Positions 24,840 through 36,406 of a DNA stretch of 64,000 bases are shown here, one piece after another. The notes under the pieces are model-generated. The model was not told the DNA's origin, made no database searches, and saw only the letters and a list, made by a program, of their open reading frames with translations. A program made the position numbers and the translations under genes. How positions within the stretch are numbered: the first letter of the stretch is position 1; each line of letters opens with the position of its first letter. Where the stretch lies: positions 620,001-684,000 of the forward strand of contig OZ245019.1 in assembly GCA_965223815.1 (NCBI GenBank). Reading direction: 5' to 3'. Source of the stretch: HKST-UBA178 sp965223815 (lineage in GTDB: Bacteria; Pseudomonadota; Gammaproteobacteria; Chromatiales; Chromatiaceae).

Positions 24840-27800
24840 TTGAAAGATCTACTTAAGATTTTGAAGCAGCAGGGACAGGCAGAGGATTTTGATTCGATTC
24901 GAATTGGCTTGGCCTCGCCCGACATGATTCGGTCCTGGTCCTTCGGCGAAGTCAAAAAGCCGGAGACCATAAACTACCGCACCTTCAAACCGGAGCGGGA
25001 TGGACTTTTTTGCGCCAAGATCTTTGGTCCAACCAGTGACTATGAGTGTCTCTGCGGAAAATACAAACGTCTCAAGCATCGTGGGGTGGTTTGCGAAAAA
25101 TGCGGCGTGGAGGTCACCCTAGCCAAGGTGCGCCGGGAACGTATGGGCCATATCGAGCTTGCTAGTCCGGTGGCGCATATATGGTTTCTGAAATCGCTGC
25201 CGTCGCGTATAGGTCTGCTGCTGGATATGACCCTTAGGGATATCGAACGAGTGCTCTACTTCGAGTCCTTTGTGGTGGTGGATCCGGGCATGACCACGCT
25301 GGAGCGTGGTCAGTTAATGAACGATGAGCAGTATTTGGAGGCAATCGAGGAGAACGGCGACGAGTTTGATGCCAGGATGGGCGCCGAGGCAGTGTACGAG
25401 TTGCTGCGGACCATCAATCTCCAGAAAGAGATCCAGGTGTTGCGCGAAGACATTGGCAGCACCAATTCCGAGACCAAGCTCAAGAAACTCACCAAGCGCC
25501 TCAAGTTGTTGGAATCGCTGGATGAGTCTGGAAATCGCCCAGAGTGGATGGTGATGAAAGTTCTGCCAGTACTCCCACCTGAGCTGAGGCCATTGGTACC
25601 GCTGGATGGTGGCCGTTTCGCCACCTCCGATCTCAACGATCTCTACCGCAGGGTGATTAACCGCAATAACCGGCTGAAGCGGCTTCTCGATCTCAATGCG
25701 CCCGATATCATCGTACGCAACGAGAAGCGGATGCTGCAGGAATCGGTCGATGCGCTGCTGGACAACGGTCGGCGGGGCCGCGCTATCACCGGTACGAATC
25801 GACGCCCACTCAAGTCCCTTGCAGATATGATTAAGGGAAAGCAGGGGCGGTTTAGGCAGAATTTGCTGGGTAAACGAGTGGATTATTCGGGTCGATCGGT
25901 TATCGTGGTGGGTCCGACGTTGAAGCTTCACCAGTGCGGATTGCCAAAGAAGATGGCATTGGAGTTGTTTAAGCCATTCATCTTCTCCAAGCTGCAGCTG
26001 CGCGCGCTGGCTACCACCATCAAGGCAGCAAAGAAACTGGTCGAGCGCGGTACCGGAGATGTCTGGGATATCCTTGAGGAGGTGATCCGCGAGCATCCGG
26101 TGATGCTGAATCGTGCACCCACGCTTCACCGTCTCGGTATTCAGGCCTTCGAACCAGTCCTGATCGAAGGTAAAGCCATCCAACTGCATCCGCTGGTCTG
26201 TACGGCATTCAATGCCGATTTCGATGGCGATCAGATGGCCGTCCATCTACCGCTCTCCATCGAGGCTCAGCTCGAAGCCCGCAGTTTGATGATGTCCACC
26301 AACAACATTCTCTCTCCGGCTAACGGAGAGCCCATCATCGTACCTTCCCAGGATGTTGTTCTCGGGCTCTATTACATGACCCGTGAGCGTATCAACGCCA
26401 AGGGCGAGGGTATGGTTTTTTCCAACATAGAAGAGGTTCACCGGGCATATGAGTCGAGGCAGGTGCACCTTCAGGCGTGCGTCAAGGTGCGAATTACCGA
26501 AACCGGATTAGACGAAGACATGGAGTCGGCCAAGCGCACTAAGATAGTTGATACGACTATCGGAAGGGCGCTGTTGTCCGAGATCCTGCCCCAGGAACTG
26601 CCGTTTGACCTGATTAATCGAACCATGGACAAGCGTTCGATCTCCAGGTTGATCAATGACTGCTACCGTAAGGTTGGCTTGAAGGAGACCGTGATATTCG
26701 CCGACCAGGTGATGTATCTAGGGTTTAGGCTTGCAACCCGTGCGGGCGTCTCAATTGGCATGAACGACATGACCATACCGGAAGAGAAGGTAGGGATTCT
26801 CTCCCGTGCGGAAACCGAGGTCAAAGAGATCGAAAACCAATATGCCTCGGGCCTGGTTACCAATGGTGAGCGATACAACAAGGTGGTGGATATCTGGTCG
26901 CACACCAATGAGCAGGTTGCCAAGGCGATGATGTCAAAGCTGGCCACGGAATCGGTTGTAAACCGGGAAGGAAAAACCGTGGAGCAGGATTCCTTCAACT
27001 CCATTTACATGATGGCGGACTCCGGAGCACGAGGCTCAGCGGCTCAGATCAGGCAGCTGGCTGGCATGCGCGGTCTGATGGCGAAACCCGACGGTTCGAT
27101 TATCGAGACCCCGATAACCGCCAACTTCCGGGAGGGGTTGGATGTATTGCAATACTTCATCTCCACACACGGGGCGCGTAAGGGCCTGGCGGATACCGCT
27201 TTAAAGACCGCAAACTCTGGATATCTTACCCGGCGTCTGGTGGACGTAGCTCAGGATATGGTGGTACTGGAGGATGATTGTGGCACTACAGACGGCCTGG
27301 TAATGAACCCGATCATCGAGGGCGGCGATGTGGTCGAGCCACTCCGAGAGCGTATCCTGGGCCGTGTGTTGGCGATTGATCACTACAAGCCAGGAAGCGA
27401 TGATGTGGCGTTTAAAGCCGGCACACTGCTTGATGAGACGCTAGTGGATAGCTTGGAGTCGGTAGGAATAGATCATGTCACCATTCGCTCGGCGATAACC
27501 TGTAAATCCAGTGTCGGTGTTTGCGCCATGTGTTACGGGCGGGATCTTGCCCGAGGTCACAAGGTAAATATAGGCGAGGCGGTTGGTGTCATTGCCGCTC
27601 AATCGATTGGGGAGCCGGGTACTCAGCTCACCATGCGCACCTTCCATATCGGTGGTGCAGCTTCACGGTCGGCAGCGGTGAACAGCATCGATGTGAAATC
27701 CAGTGGTACAGTACAGTTGCACAATCTGAAAACGGTCGATCACCATAGTGGGAATTTGGTCGCTGTATCTCGTTCGGGGGAGCTAACCGTGGTGGACGAG

Positions 27801-29054
27801 GTTGGCCGTGAGAGAGAACGCTATAAGGTTCCCTATGGTGCCGAAATCCGGGTTAAGGACGGTGAGTCTGTGGAGGGTGGCCAGATGGTCGCCAGCTGGG
27901 ATCCTCATACACATCCGGTTATTACCGAGGTGGCCGGTACCCTGCAGTATGTCGACATCCACGAGCAGGTCACAGTTGAGAAAGAGGTCGATAGCGTTAC
28001 CGGTATCTCTTCCATCGTAGTCATGGATCCCAAGCAGCGTCCATCAGCAGGTAAGGACGTCCGCCCCATGGTCAAGCTGGTGGATAGTAATGGAAAGGAT
28101 CTGAACATTGCCGGAACCGATATTCCAGCGCACTACTTTTTACCGCCCGGGGCTGTAGTGAGCTTCGAGGATGGGGCTGAGGTAAAGGTAGGCGACGTAT
28201 TGGCCCGAATTCGCCAAGAGTCGTCTAAAACTCGCGATATTACCGGTGGTCTGCCCCGGGTTGCAGATCTTTTCGAGGCCCGAAAGCCCAAAGATCCGGC
28301 GATTTTGGCTGAAGCGACCGGAACAGTCGGTTTTGGTAAAGACACCAAGGGTAAGCAACGACTGGTTATCACCGATTCCGAGGGGGAGCAGCACGAAGAG
28401 CTGATACCAAAGTGGCGCCACGTGAATGTGTTCGAAGGTGAGCAGGTGGAGCGTGGTGAGGTGATCTCCGATGGCGAGCTGAACCCTCACGACATCTTGC
28501 GGTTGAAGGGTGTAACCGAACTCTCGTCATATCTCGTGAAGGAGATCCAGGACGTTTATAGACTTCAGGGTGTGAAGATCAACGATAAGCACATCGAGGT
28601 GATTATCCGCCAGATGCTAAGAAAAGCGGAAATCGTCTCTCCAGGGGATACCAGGCTCCTGCGCGGCGAGCAAGTGGAGCGTTCCCGGGTGCTGGAGGTG
28701 AATGAGCAGTCACAGGCGGAAGGCAAACAGCCTGCGTTCTGGAATCCGGTACTGCTTGGGATCACCAAGGCATCACTGGCCACAGAATCGTTTATCTCGG
28801 CGGCATCATTCCAGGAGACTACCCGGGTACTCACCGAGGCCGCGGTTAGAGGATCGAATGATGGATTAATCGGTCTCAAAGAGAATGTCATCGTTGGCCG
28901 TCTTATTCCGGCAGGTACCGGGCTCTCCTACCACAATGAGCGCCGGCGTCGAAGAGACGATGAACTGGTGGCAGAATCCGGCGAAAAGGTCGACATGGAC
29001 GCGGATGAAGTCGCAGAGGCCATCAAGCAAGCGCTGAAGACTGCGGAGAGTTGA
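24840..29054 (+). CDS. rpoC: DNA-directed RNA polymerase subunit beta-prime
   Basis: The 1404-residue protein has the N-terminal zinc finger cysteines (CLCGKYK and CEKCGVE), the catalytic magnesium motif NADFDGD, and the second zinc site (CKSSVGVCAMCYG). The start is TTG 24840 behind AGGAGA; the encoded KDLLKILKQQ aligns with the enteric protein, which starts at GTG. It forms the active centre with RpoB. A 13 bp hairpin lies just after the stop. Confidence 0.99.
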   Translation: MKDLLKILKQQGQAEDFDSIRIGLASPDMIRSWSFGEVKKPETINYRTFKPERDGLFCAKIFGPTSDYECLCGKYKRLKHRGVVCEKCGVEVTLAKVRRERMGHIELASPVAHIWFLKSLPSRIGLLLDMTLRDIERVLYFESFVVVDPGMTTLERGQLMNDEQYLEAIEENGDEFDARMGAEAVYELLRTINLQKEIQVLREDIGSTNSETKLKKLTKRLKLLESLDESGNRPEWMVMKVLPVLPPELRPLVPLDGGRFATSDLNDLYRRVINRNNRLKRLLDLNAPDIIVRNEKRMLQESVDALLDNGRRGRAITGTNRRPLKSLADMIKGKQGRFRQNLLGKRVDYSGRSVIVVGPTLKLHQCGLPKKMALELFKPFIFSKLQLRALATTIKAAKKLVERGTGDVWDILEEVIREHPVMLNRAPTLHRLGIQAFEPVLIEGKAIQLHPLVCTAFNADFDGDQMAVHLPLSIEAQLEARSLMMSTNNILSPANGEPIIVPSQDVVLGLYYMTRERINAKGEGMVFSNIEEVHRAYESRQVHLQACVKVRITETGLDEDMESAKRTKIVDTTIGRALLSEILPQELPFDLINRTMDKRSISRLINDCYRKVGLKETVIFADQVMYLGFRLATRAGVSIGMNDMTIPEEKVGILSRAETEVKEIENQYASGLVTNGERYNKVVDIWSHTNEQVAKAMMSKLATESVVNREGKTVEQDSFNSIYMMADSGARGSAAQIRQLAGMRGLMAKPDGSIIETPITANFREGLDVLQYFISTHGARKGLADTALKTANSGYLTRRLVDVAQDMVVLEDDCGTTDGLVMNPIIEGGDVVEPLRERILGRVLAIDHYKPGSDDVAFKAGTLLDETLVDSLESVGIDHVTIRSAITCKSSVGVCAMCYGRDLARGHKVNIGEAVGVIAAQSIGEPGTQLTMRTFHIGGAASRSAAVNSIDVKSSGTVQLHNLKTVDHHSGNLVAVSRSGELTVVDEVGRERERYKVPYGAEIRVKDGESVEGGQMVASWDPHTHPVITEVAGTLQYVDIHEQVTVEKEVDSVTGISSIVVMDPKQRPSAGKDVRPMVKLVDSNGKDLNIAGTDIPAHYFLPPGAVVSFEDGAEVKVGDVLARIRQESSKTRDITGGLPRVADLFEARKPKDPAILAEATGTVGFGKDTKGKQRLVITDSEGEQHEELIPKWRHVNVFEGEQVERGEVISDGELNPHDILRLKGVTELSSYLVKEIQDVYRLQGVKINDKHIEVIIRQMLRKAEIVSPGDTRLLRGEQVERSRVLEVNEQSQAEGKQPAFWNPVLLGITKASLATESFISAASFQETTRVLTEAAVRGSNDGLIGLKENVIVGRLIPAGTGLSYHNERRRRRDDELVAESGEKVDMDADEVAEAIKQALKTAES

Positions 29055-29058
29055 TAGG

Positions 29059-29093
29059 CGGACACCGCCATTCCCTGGATGGCGGTGTCCGTT
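29059..29093 (+). terminator. Hairpin terminator after rpoC
   Basis: A perfect 13 bp stem, CGGACACCGCCAT with ATGGCGGTGTCCG, surrounds TCCCTGG, four bases after the rpoC stop. Only two T follow, so the termination strength is uncertain. Confidence 0.7.
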
Positions 29094-29138
29094 AACCGTT
29101 CCCAGGCCAAGGTTATAGCCTGATAGCTTGGGCACCTA

Positions 29139-29167
29139 TTGACACCCGCGAACAGGGTGCGTAGAAT
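29139..29167 (+). promoter_or_regulatory. Sigma-70 promoter of the str operon
   Basis: A perfect -35 TTGACA (29139-29144) and a -10 TAGAAT (29162-29167) are separated by 17 bp. It drives rpsL-rpsG-fusA-tufA and, by lack of terminators, probably the S10 genes as well. Confidence 0.85.
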
Positions 29168-29369
29168 TCGCGCTCTCAATCGGATTGGGGCTGTTTCTTT
29201 TCCGGTTGATCCCTACATGCCTCTAGAGGCAAAGTCGGCCTCAGGGTAAGGTTTTTCTGCAGGCAATCATTTGTTCCCGGCGGGCGGTTGGCGATCCGGG
29301 GGAGCGTTGATTGCTCGCTTTTTCTGGCGCGGGAGTGGTGCTTAACGGGCTCCCCGGAGACGGATGTAG

Positions 29370-29744
29370 ATGGCAACTATCAATCAGTTGGTGCGCAAGC
29401 CGCGCAAGCGGAAAATCGAAAAGACCAATGTGCCTGCGCTTGAGGCGTGTCCGCAGAAGCGGGGGGTGTGCACGCGTGTCTACACCACTACACCCAAAAA
29501 GCCCAACTCTGCGTTGCGAAAGGTGGCTAGGGTGCGCCTGACGAACAGTTATGAGGTTACCACCTACATCGGCGGTGAAGGCCATAACCTCCAAGAGCAC
29601 TCGGTCGTGCTCATTCGTGGTGGACGTGTGAAGGATTTACCTGGTGTGCGCTATCACGTGGTGCGTGGCAGCCTGGATACTTCCGGCGTGGACAAGCGTC
29701 GTCAGGGACGTTCGAAGTATGGCGCGAAGCGGCCTAAGAGCTGA
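29370..29744 (+). CDS. rpsL: Small ribosomal subunit protein uS12
   Basis: The 124-residue protein carries TPKKPNSALRK with K43 and VKDLPGVRYH with K88 and D89. The two lysines are the streptomycin-sensitive residues. It lies in the decoding centre. It is the first gene of the str operon, with rpsG 40 bp downstream. Confidence 0.98.
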   Translation: MATINQLVRKPRKRKIEKTNVPALEACPQKRGVCTRVYTTTPKKPNSALRKVARVRLTNSYEVTTYIGGEGHNLQEHSVVLIRGGRVKDLPGVRYHVVRGSLDTSGVDKRRQGRSKYGAKRPKS

Positions 29745-29784
29745 TTGAGCAAACTGGAAAGAAGATCGAATCAAGGGTCGAGTC

Positions 29785-30255
29785 ATGTCTAGAAGACGAG
29801 TAATAGCAAAGCGCGAAGTTCTGCCGGATCCCAAGTTTGGTAGTCAATTACTAGCCAAATTCATCAATATGGTGATGGTGGACGGCAAGAAAGCCGTGGC
29901 TGAGCAAATCCTCTACGATGCGCTGGAGCGAGTAAGCGAGCGCACCAAGGGGGAGCCCATGGAAGTGCTCGAAAAGGCTCTGGAAAATGTGCGGCCGATG
30001 GTTGAGGTTAAATCTAGACGGGTTGGTGGGGCGACTTATCAGGTGCCAGTGGAGGTGCGTCCGTTACGCCGTAACACGCTGGCCATGCGCTGGTTGATTG
30101 AATCCGCTCGCAAACGCAGCGAGAAGTCTATGTCGCAGAGACTGGCGGGTGAGCTTGCAGATGCAGCTGAGTCCCGAGGGTCGGCGGTTAAGAAGCGCGA
30201 AGACACGCATCGAATGGCGGAGGCGAACAAGGCATTCTCCCATTTTCGCTGGTAG
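29785..30255 (+). CDS. rpsG: Small ribosomal subunit protein uS7
   Basis: The 156-residue protein begins SRRRVIAKREVLPDP and ends KAFSHFRW, with the 3' domain rRNA-binding core between. It nucleates assembly of the 30S head and, in E. coli, represses the str operon. fusA follows after 70 bp. Confidence 0.98.
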   Translation: MSRRRVIAKREVLPDPKFGSQLLAKFINMVMVDGKKAVAEQILYDALERVSERTKGEPMEVLEKALENVRPMVEVKSRRVGGATYQVPVEVRPLRRNTLAMRWLIESARKRSEKSMSQRLAGELADAAESRGSAVKKREDTHRMAEANKAFSHFRW

Positions 30256-30325
30256 CGGCAAGGCCGTAAGCGATTAACTGAAGTTTAGTACTTAGCTCTT
30301 TAACATTGTTGGACGGGAATTAGAC

Positions 30326-32422
<2,097 letters not shown>

Positions 32423-32440
32423 GCTCGAAGAGGTAAAACT

Positions 32441-33631
32441 GTGTCCAAGGAAAAATTTGAACGCAATAAGCCGCACGTAAATGTAGGCACGATTGGCCAC
32501 GTAGACCATGGTAAGACGACGCTGACGGCTGCGATCACGAAGGTGATGGCGGAGGTACGGGGCGGCGAGTTCAAAGATTACGCCGATATCGATAATGCGC
32601 CGGAAGAGCGTGAGCGGGGTATAACGATAGCGACGGCGCACGTGGAGTACGAGTCGGATTCACGCCACTATGCTCACGTGGACTGTCCGGGTCACGCGGA
32701 CTATATCAAGAACATGATCACCGGCGCGGCGCAGATGGATGGTGCGGTGCTGGTGGTGTCTGCTGCGGACGGACCGATGCCGCAGACGCGAGAGCATATT
32801 TTGCTTTCGCGGCAGGTAGGTGTGCCCTACATCCTTGTGTATATGAACAAGGCGGACATGGTTGACGACGAGGAGCTTTTAGAGCTGGTGGAGATGGAGG
32901 TTCGTGAGCTTCTTGATCAGTACGAGTTTCCTGGGGACGACACGCCGATCGTGGTGGGCTCGGCGCTGAAGGCGTTGGAGGGAGACAAGTCGGATATAGG
33001 TGAGCCATCGATCATCAAGCTGGTGGAAGAGATGGATGCCTACATACCGGAGCCTGAGCGTGATACGGACAAGCCGTTTCTGATGCCGATAGAGGATGTT
33101 TTCTCGATATCAGGACGAGGCACGGTGGTGACGGGTCGGGTAGAGCGTGGTGTGATCAAGGTAGGAGAAGAGGTGGAGATCGTGGGCATCAAGCCGACGC
33201 AGAAGACCACCTGCACGGGGGTAGAGATGTTCCGCAAGCTGCTGGACCAGGGCGAAGCGGGAGACAATGTTGGAGTACTGCTGCGAGGCACCAAGCGGGA
33301 GGAGGTGGAGCGCGGCCAGGTGCTGGCGAAGCCGAAGACGATCACGCCGCACACGCACTTTGAGGCGGAGGTTTATGTGTTGAGCAAGGAAGAGGGGGGT
33401 CGTCACACGCCGTTCTTCAACAACTACCGGCCGCAGTTTTACTTCCGCACGACGGATGTGACGGGGGCGGTGGATTTGCCGGAGGGCGTGGAGATGGTGA
33501 TGCCTGGTGACAACGTGAAGATGACGGTGACCCTGATAGCGCCGATCGCGATGGAAGAGGGATTGCGCTTTGCAATCCGCGAAGGTGGTCGAACCGTCGG
33601 CGCCGGTGTGGTTTCCAAGATTATCGAGTAA
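32441..33631 (+). CDS. tufA: Elongation factor Tu, copy in the str operon
   Basis: The 396-residue product is identical to that of the tufB copy at 15551. This copy starts with GTG (32441) behind GAGGT, whereas the other starts with ATG. Sequence identity begins at the second base of the start codon and ends at the stop codon; the flanks are unrelated. The stop TAA shares its last base with an ATG, and the accepted rpsJ start is six bases further on. This joins the str genes to the S10 genes. Confidence 0.98.
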   Translation: MSKEKFERNKPHVNVGTIGHVDHGKTTLTAAITKVMAEVRGGEFKDYADIDNAPEERERGITIATAHVEYESDSRHYAHVDCPGHADYIKNMITGAAQMDGAVLVVSAADGPMPQTREHILLSRQVGVPYILVYMNKADMVDDEELLELVEMEVRELLDQYEFPGDDTPIVVGSALKALEGDKSDIGEPSIIKLVEEMDAYIPEPERDTDKPFLMPIEDVFSISGRGTVVTGRVERGVIKVGEEVEIVGIKPTQKTTCTGVEMFRKLLDQGEAGDNVGVLLRGTKREEVERGQVLAKPKTITPHTHFEAEVYVLSKEEGGRHTPFFNNYRPQFYFRTTDVTGAVDLPEGVEMVMPGDNVKMTVTLIAPIAMEEGLRFAIREGGRTVGAGVVSKIIE

Positions 33632-33636
33632 TGAAT

Positions 33637-33948
33637 ATGGCCAACCAGAGAATACGCATTCGACTGAAGGCTTTCGATCACCGGCTGATCGATCAGTCCG
33701 CACGAGAGATCGTTGACACTGCCAAGCGCACCGGCGCTCAGGTTCGGGGTCCGATCCCGCTGCCGACGAAAAAGGAGCGCTTCACGGTGTTGATTTCACC
33801 GCATGTGAATAAGGACGCACGTGACCAGTATGAGATTCGTACGCACAAACGGCTGATGGATATTGTCGATCCTACTGACAAGACCGTCGATGCCTTGATG
33901 AAACTGGATCTCGCAGCGGGCGTAGATGTTCAGATTAAACTGAACTGA
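33637..33948 (+). CDS. rpsJ: Small ribosomal subunit protein uS10
   Basis: The protein starts ANQRIRIRLKAFDHRLID after the initiator and is 103 residues, the family length, from ATG 33637. ATG 33631, which overlaps the tufA stop, would add two residues. S10 is in the 30S head and is also the NusE antitermination partner. No S10 leader with an L4 site precedes it; only five bases separate it from tufA. Confidence 0.96.
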   Translation: MANQRIRIRLKAFDHRLIDQSAREIVDTAKRTGAQVRGPIPLPTKKERFTVLISPHVNKDARDQYEIRTHKRLMDIVDPTDKTVDALMKLDLAAGVDVQIKLN

Positions 33949-33960
33949 GGTTAACAGACG

Positions 33961-34611
33961 ATGGCGATTGGAATAGTAGGACGAAAGGTCGGCATGACGC
34001 GGATTTTTACCGAGGATGGGACATCCATCCCGGTAACGGTGATCGAAGTCGAGCCGAATCGCGTAACTCAACTTCGGACCCAAGAGTTGGATGGTTATCA
34101 GGCTATTCAAGTGACCACCGGCAGCCGTAAAGCCTCTCGGATGAGCAAGGCTATTGCTGGCCATCTTGCCAAAGCAAGTGTGGAGACTGGCCGGGGTTTT
34201 TGGGAGTTTCGCGCGGAGGCTGACGAGGCGGACGGCATTGAGGTGGGATCCGAGATCAAGGTTGACCGCTTCCAGGTGGGACAGATCGTGGATGTTCGCG
34301 GGAATACTCAGGGCAAAGGTTTTCAAGGAGGAGTAAAGCGTCACGGGTTCAGAATGCAGGACGCAACTCACGGCAACTCGATTTCTCACCGCGCCCCAGG
34401 ATCCATTGGCCAGTGTCAAACGCCCGGCCGAGTATTCAAAGGAAAAAAGATGTCAGGGCAGATGGGTAATGCGCAGAGATCTGCCCAGAACCTTGAGGTC
34501 GTGAGGGTTGACGCTGAACGCAATTTGATCCTCATTAAGGGTTCAGTTCCCGGCGCACGCGGCGGGGATGTGGTCGTTACTCCTGCCATCAAGAAGCAGA
34601 ACAGGGGATAG
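33961..34611 (+). CDS. rplC: Large ribosomal subunit protein uL3
   Basis: The 216-residue protein starts AIGIVGRKVGMTRIF and has the long loop reaching the peptidyl-transferase centre (HGFRMQDATHGNSISHR). The gap from rpsJ is 12 bp. It is needed early in 50S assembly. Confidence 0.98.
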   Translation: MAIGIVGRKVGMTRIFTEDGTSIPVTVIEVEPNRVTQLRTQELDGYQAIQVTTGSRKASRMSKAIAGHLAKASVETGRGFWEFRAEADEADGIEVGSEIKVDRFQVGQIVDVRGNTQGKGFQGGVKRHGFRMQDATHGNSISHRAPGSIGQCQTPGRVFKGKKMSGQMGNAQRSAQNLEVVRVDAERNLILIKGSVPGARGGDVVVTPAIKKQNRG

Positions 34612-34616
34612 GAATC

Positions 34617-35219
34617 ATGGACCTCAATATACAGGGCGGAGAGACACTCCAGGTCGCGGATTCGGTATTTGCCGCAGAGACCAACGAGGCATTGGTGCAC
34701 CAGGTGGTTAATGCCTATTTGGCAGGCGCGAGGGTCGGTACCAAGGCACAGAAAAACAGGGCGCGGGTGAGAGGGGGCGGAGCCAAGCCGTTTCGACAGA
34801 AAGGCATGGGGCGTGCTCGAGCAGGCACCAGTCGCAGCCCAATTTGGCGTTCCGGTGGGGTTACGTTCGCCGCCTCCCCTTCGGACTATGGACAGAAAGT
34901 TAATAAGAAGATGTACCGTGGTGCATTGAGATCGATACTCTCCGAGCTACTCCGACAAGAGCGGTTGTTGGTGGTTCCGGATTTCAGTGTTGATGCCCCA
35001 AAAACCAAACAACTGACCGATCAACTTAATGGGCTGGGATTGAGTCAAGTTTTAATTGTCGTGGATCAGCCGGATGAGAATCTCTATCTTGCAGCCCGAA
35101 ATATTCCCAAAGTAGAGGTATGCGCTGAACGAGAACTGGATCCTGTAACTCTGATCACCTATGAAAAAATAGTGATCAGTTCGGCCGCGGTCAAGCTACT
35201 GGAGGCACGGCTCTCATGA
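34617..35219 (+). CDS. rplD: Large ribosomal subunit protein uL4
   Basis: The 200-residue protein has the exit-tunnel loop (KNRARVRGGGAKPFRQKG) and a globular C-terminal domain. In E. coli L4 represses its own operon through the S10 leader, but that leader is not present here. The end overlaps rplW by 4 bp. Confidence 0.98.
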   Translation: MDLNIQGGETLQVADSVFAAETNEALVHQVVNAYLAGARVGTKAQKNRARVRGGGAKPFRQKGMGRARAGTSRSPIWRSGGVTFAASPSDYGQKVNKKMYRGALRSILSELLRQERLLVVPDFSVDAPKTKQLTDQLNGLGLSQVLIVVDQPDENLYLAARNIPKVEVCAERELDPVTLITYEKIVISSAAVKLLEARLS

Positions 35220-35512
35220 ATAAAGATCGACTAATGCAGGTGCTGGTGAGCCCAGTAATATCGGAAAAAAGCACTCTCGCTGCTGACGCGAGCAGGCAGT
35301 ATGTATTTAGTGTTCTGCCGGATGCCACAAAGTTGGAGATTCGCAACGCCGTGGAACTCATGTTCGATGTAAAGGTTGACGCGGTGCGGGTATTGAATGC
35401 CAAAGGTAAGAACAAACGCTTCGGCACGATAATGGGGCGGCGTGACAAGACTCGTAAAGCCTACGTGAGACTCGCAGAAGGCGGCGACATCGATTTTGGC
35501 GGGCTCTCCTAG
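35216..35512 (+). CDS. rplW: Large ribosomal subunit protein uL23
   Basis: The 98-residue protein has the conserved VSPVISEKSTLA and the extended loop KVDAVRVLNAKGKNKR. It sits at the tunnel exit and binds trigger factor and SRP. The ATG overlaps the rplD stop (ATGA). Confidence 0.97.
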   Translation: MNKDRLMQVLVSPVISEKSTLAADASRQYVFSVLPDATKLEIRNAVELMFDVKVDAVRVLNAKGKNKRFGTIMGRRDKTRKAYVRLAEGGDIDFGGLS

Positions 35513-35556
35513 GCGGGTTCTTGCTGGACTAAACGAAAGATAGCGGAAGCACTGAC

Positions 35557-36384
35557 ATGGCTATTGTAAAAACAAAACCCACTTCGGCCGGACGTCGATT
35601 CGTGGTAAAGATCGTGAACGCTGATTTGCATAAGGGTGAGCCCTATGCACCGCTGGTCAGCAAAAAGGGCAAGAGTGGTGGTAGGAACAACCATGGTCGG
35701 ATCACCAATAGACACAGAGGTGGCGGCCACAAACAGCGTTACAGAGTAATCGATTTTAAGCGCGACAAAGACGGAATACCTGGTGTAGTCGAGCGCATTG
35801 AGTACGATCCGAACCGCACGGCGAGTATTGCCTTGGTCAAGTATGCGGATGGTGAGCGGCGCTACATCGTCGCGCCCAAGGGTGTGAAGGCCGGAGAGCA
35901 AATTGTTTCCAGTGAGGAGGCGGAGATTCGTCGCGGAAACTGTCTTCCGCTACGCAATATCCCGGTGGGTACGGTAATTCACTGTATTGAGATGAAGCCC
36001 GGTAAGGGGGCGCAGATTGCTCGTTCCGCCGGCGCTTCGGCACAACTCGTTGCAAGGGAGGGAGAGCACGCAACATTGCGCCTTCGTTCCGGAGAGATGC
36101 GAAAGGTGCGTTACGAGTGCAGGGCGGTCATTGGTGAAGTCAGCAATTCGGAGCACAGCCTGCGTAAGCTCGGGAAGGCAGGCGCATCTCGCTGGCGAGG
36201 TGTGCGGCCAACGGTTCGCGGCGTTGTGATGAATCCGGTTGATCATCCGCACGGAGGTGGTGAAGGCAGGACTTCCGGGGGGCGTCATCCTGTAAGTCCC
36301 TGGGGTGTTCCCACTAAAGGACACAAGACACGCAGCAACAAGCGTACCGATAAGATGATCGTACGCCGTCGCAACCACAAGTAA
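35557..36384 (+). CDS. rplB: Large ribosomal subunit protein uL2
   Basis: The 275-residue protein has the signature GRNNHGRITNRHRGGGHK and the C-terminal GVVMNPVDHPHGGGEGR with the conserved histidine near the peptidyl-transferase centre. It follows rplW by 44 bp and is normal in length. Confidence 0.98.
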   Translation: MAIVKTKPTSAGRRFVVKIVNADLHKGEPYAPLVSKKGKSGGRNNHGRITNRHRGGGHKQRYRVIDFKRDKDGIPGVVERIEYDPNRTASIALVKYADGERRYIVAPKGVKAGEQIVSSEEAEIRRGNCLPLRNIPVGTVIHCIEMKPGKGAQIARSAGASAQLVAREGEHATLRLRSGEMRKVRYECRAVIGEVSNSEHSLRKLGKAGASRWRGVRPTVRGVVMNPVDHPHGGGEGRTSGGRHPVSPWGVPTKGHKTRSNKRTDKMIVRRRNHK

Positions 36385-36406
36385 CAGAAATTGAGGTAGA
36401 ACTAAG

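Larger units (their letters stand above)
29055..29369 (+). other. rpoC-rpsL intergenic region with promoter and long leader
   Basis: This 315 bp gap contains the rpoC hairpin, a consensus promoter (29139-29167) and a leader of roughly 195 bases. The leader holds the palindrome TGCCTCTAGAGGCA (29218-29231). Its GAGGC half can pair instead with GCCTC about ten bases downstream. No convincing gene is present. Confidence 0.6.

Noticed and set aside
25314..26246. 310-codon minus-strand frame inside rpoC
   Set aside because: rpoC is unmistakable on the plus strand, and the antisense product shows no domain.
29217..29249. Ten-codon minicistron in the rpsL leader
   Set aside because: It has no ribosome binding site, and its codons show no regulatory run.
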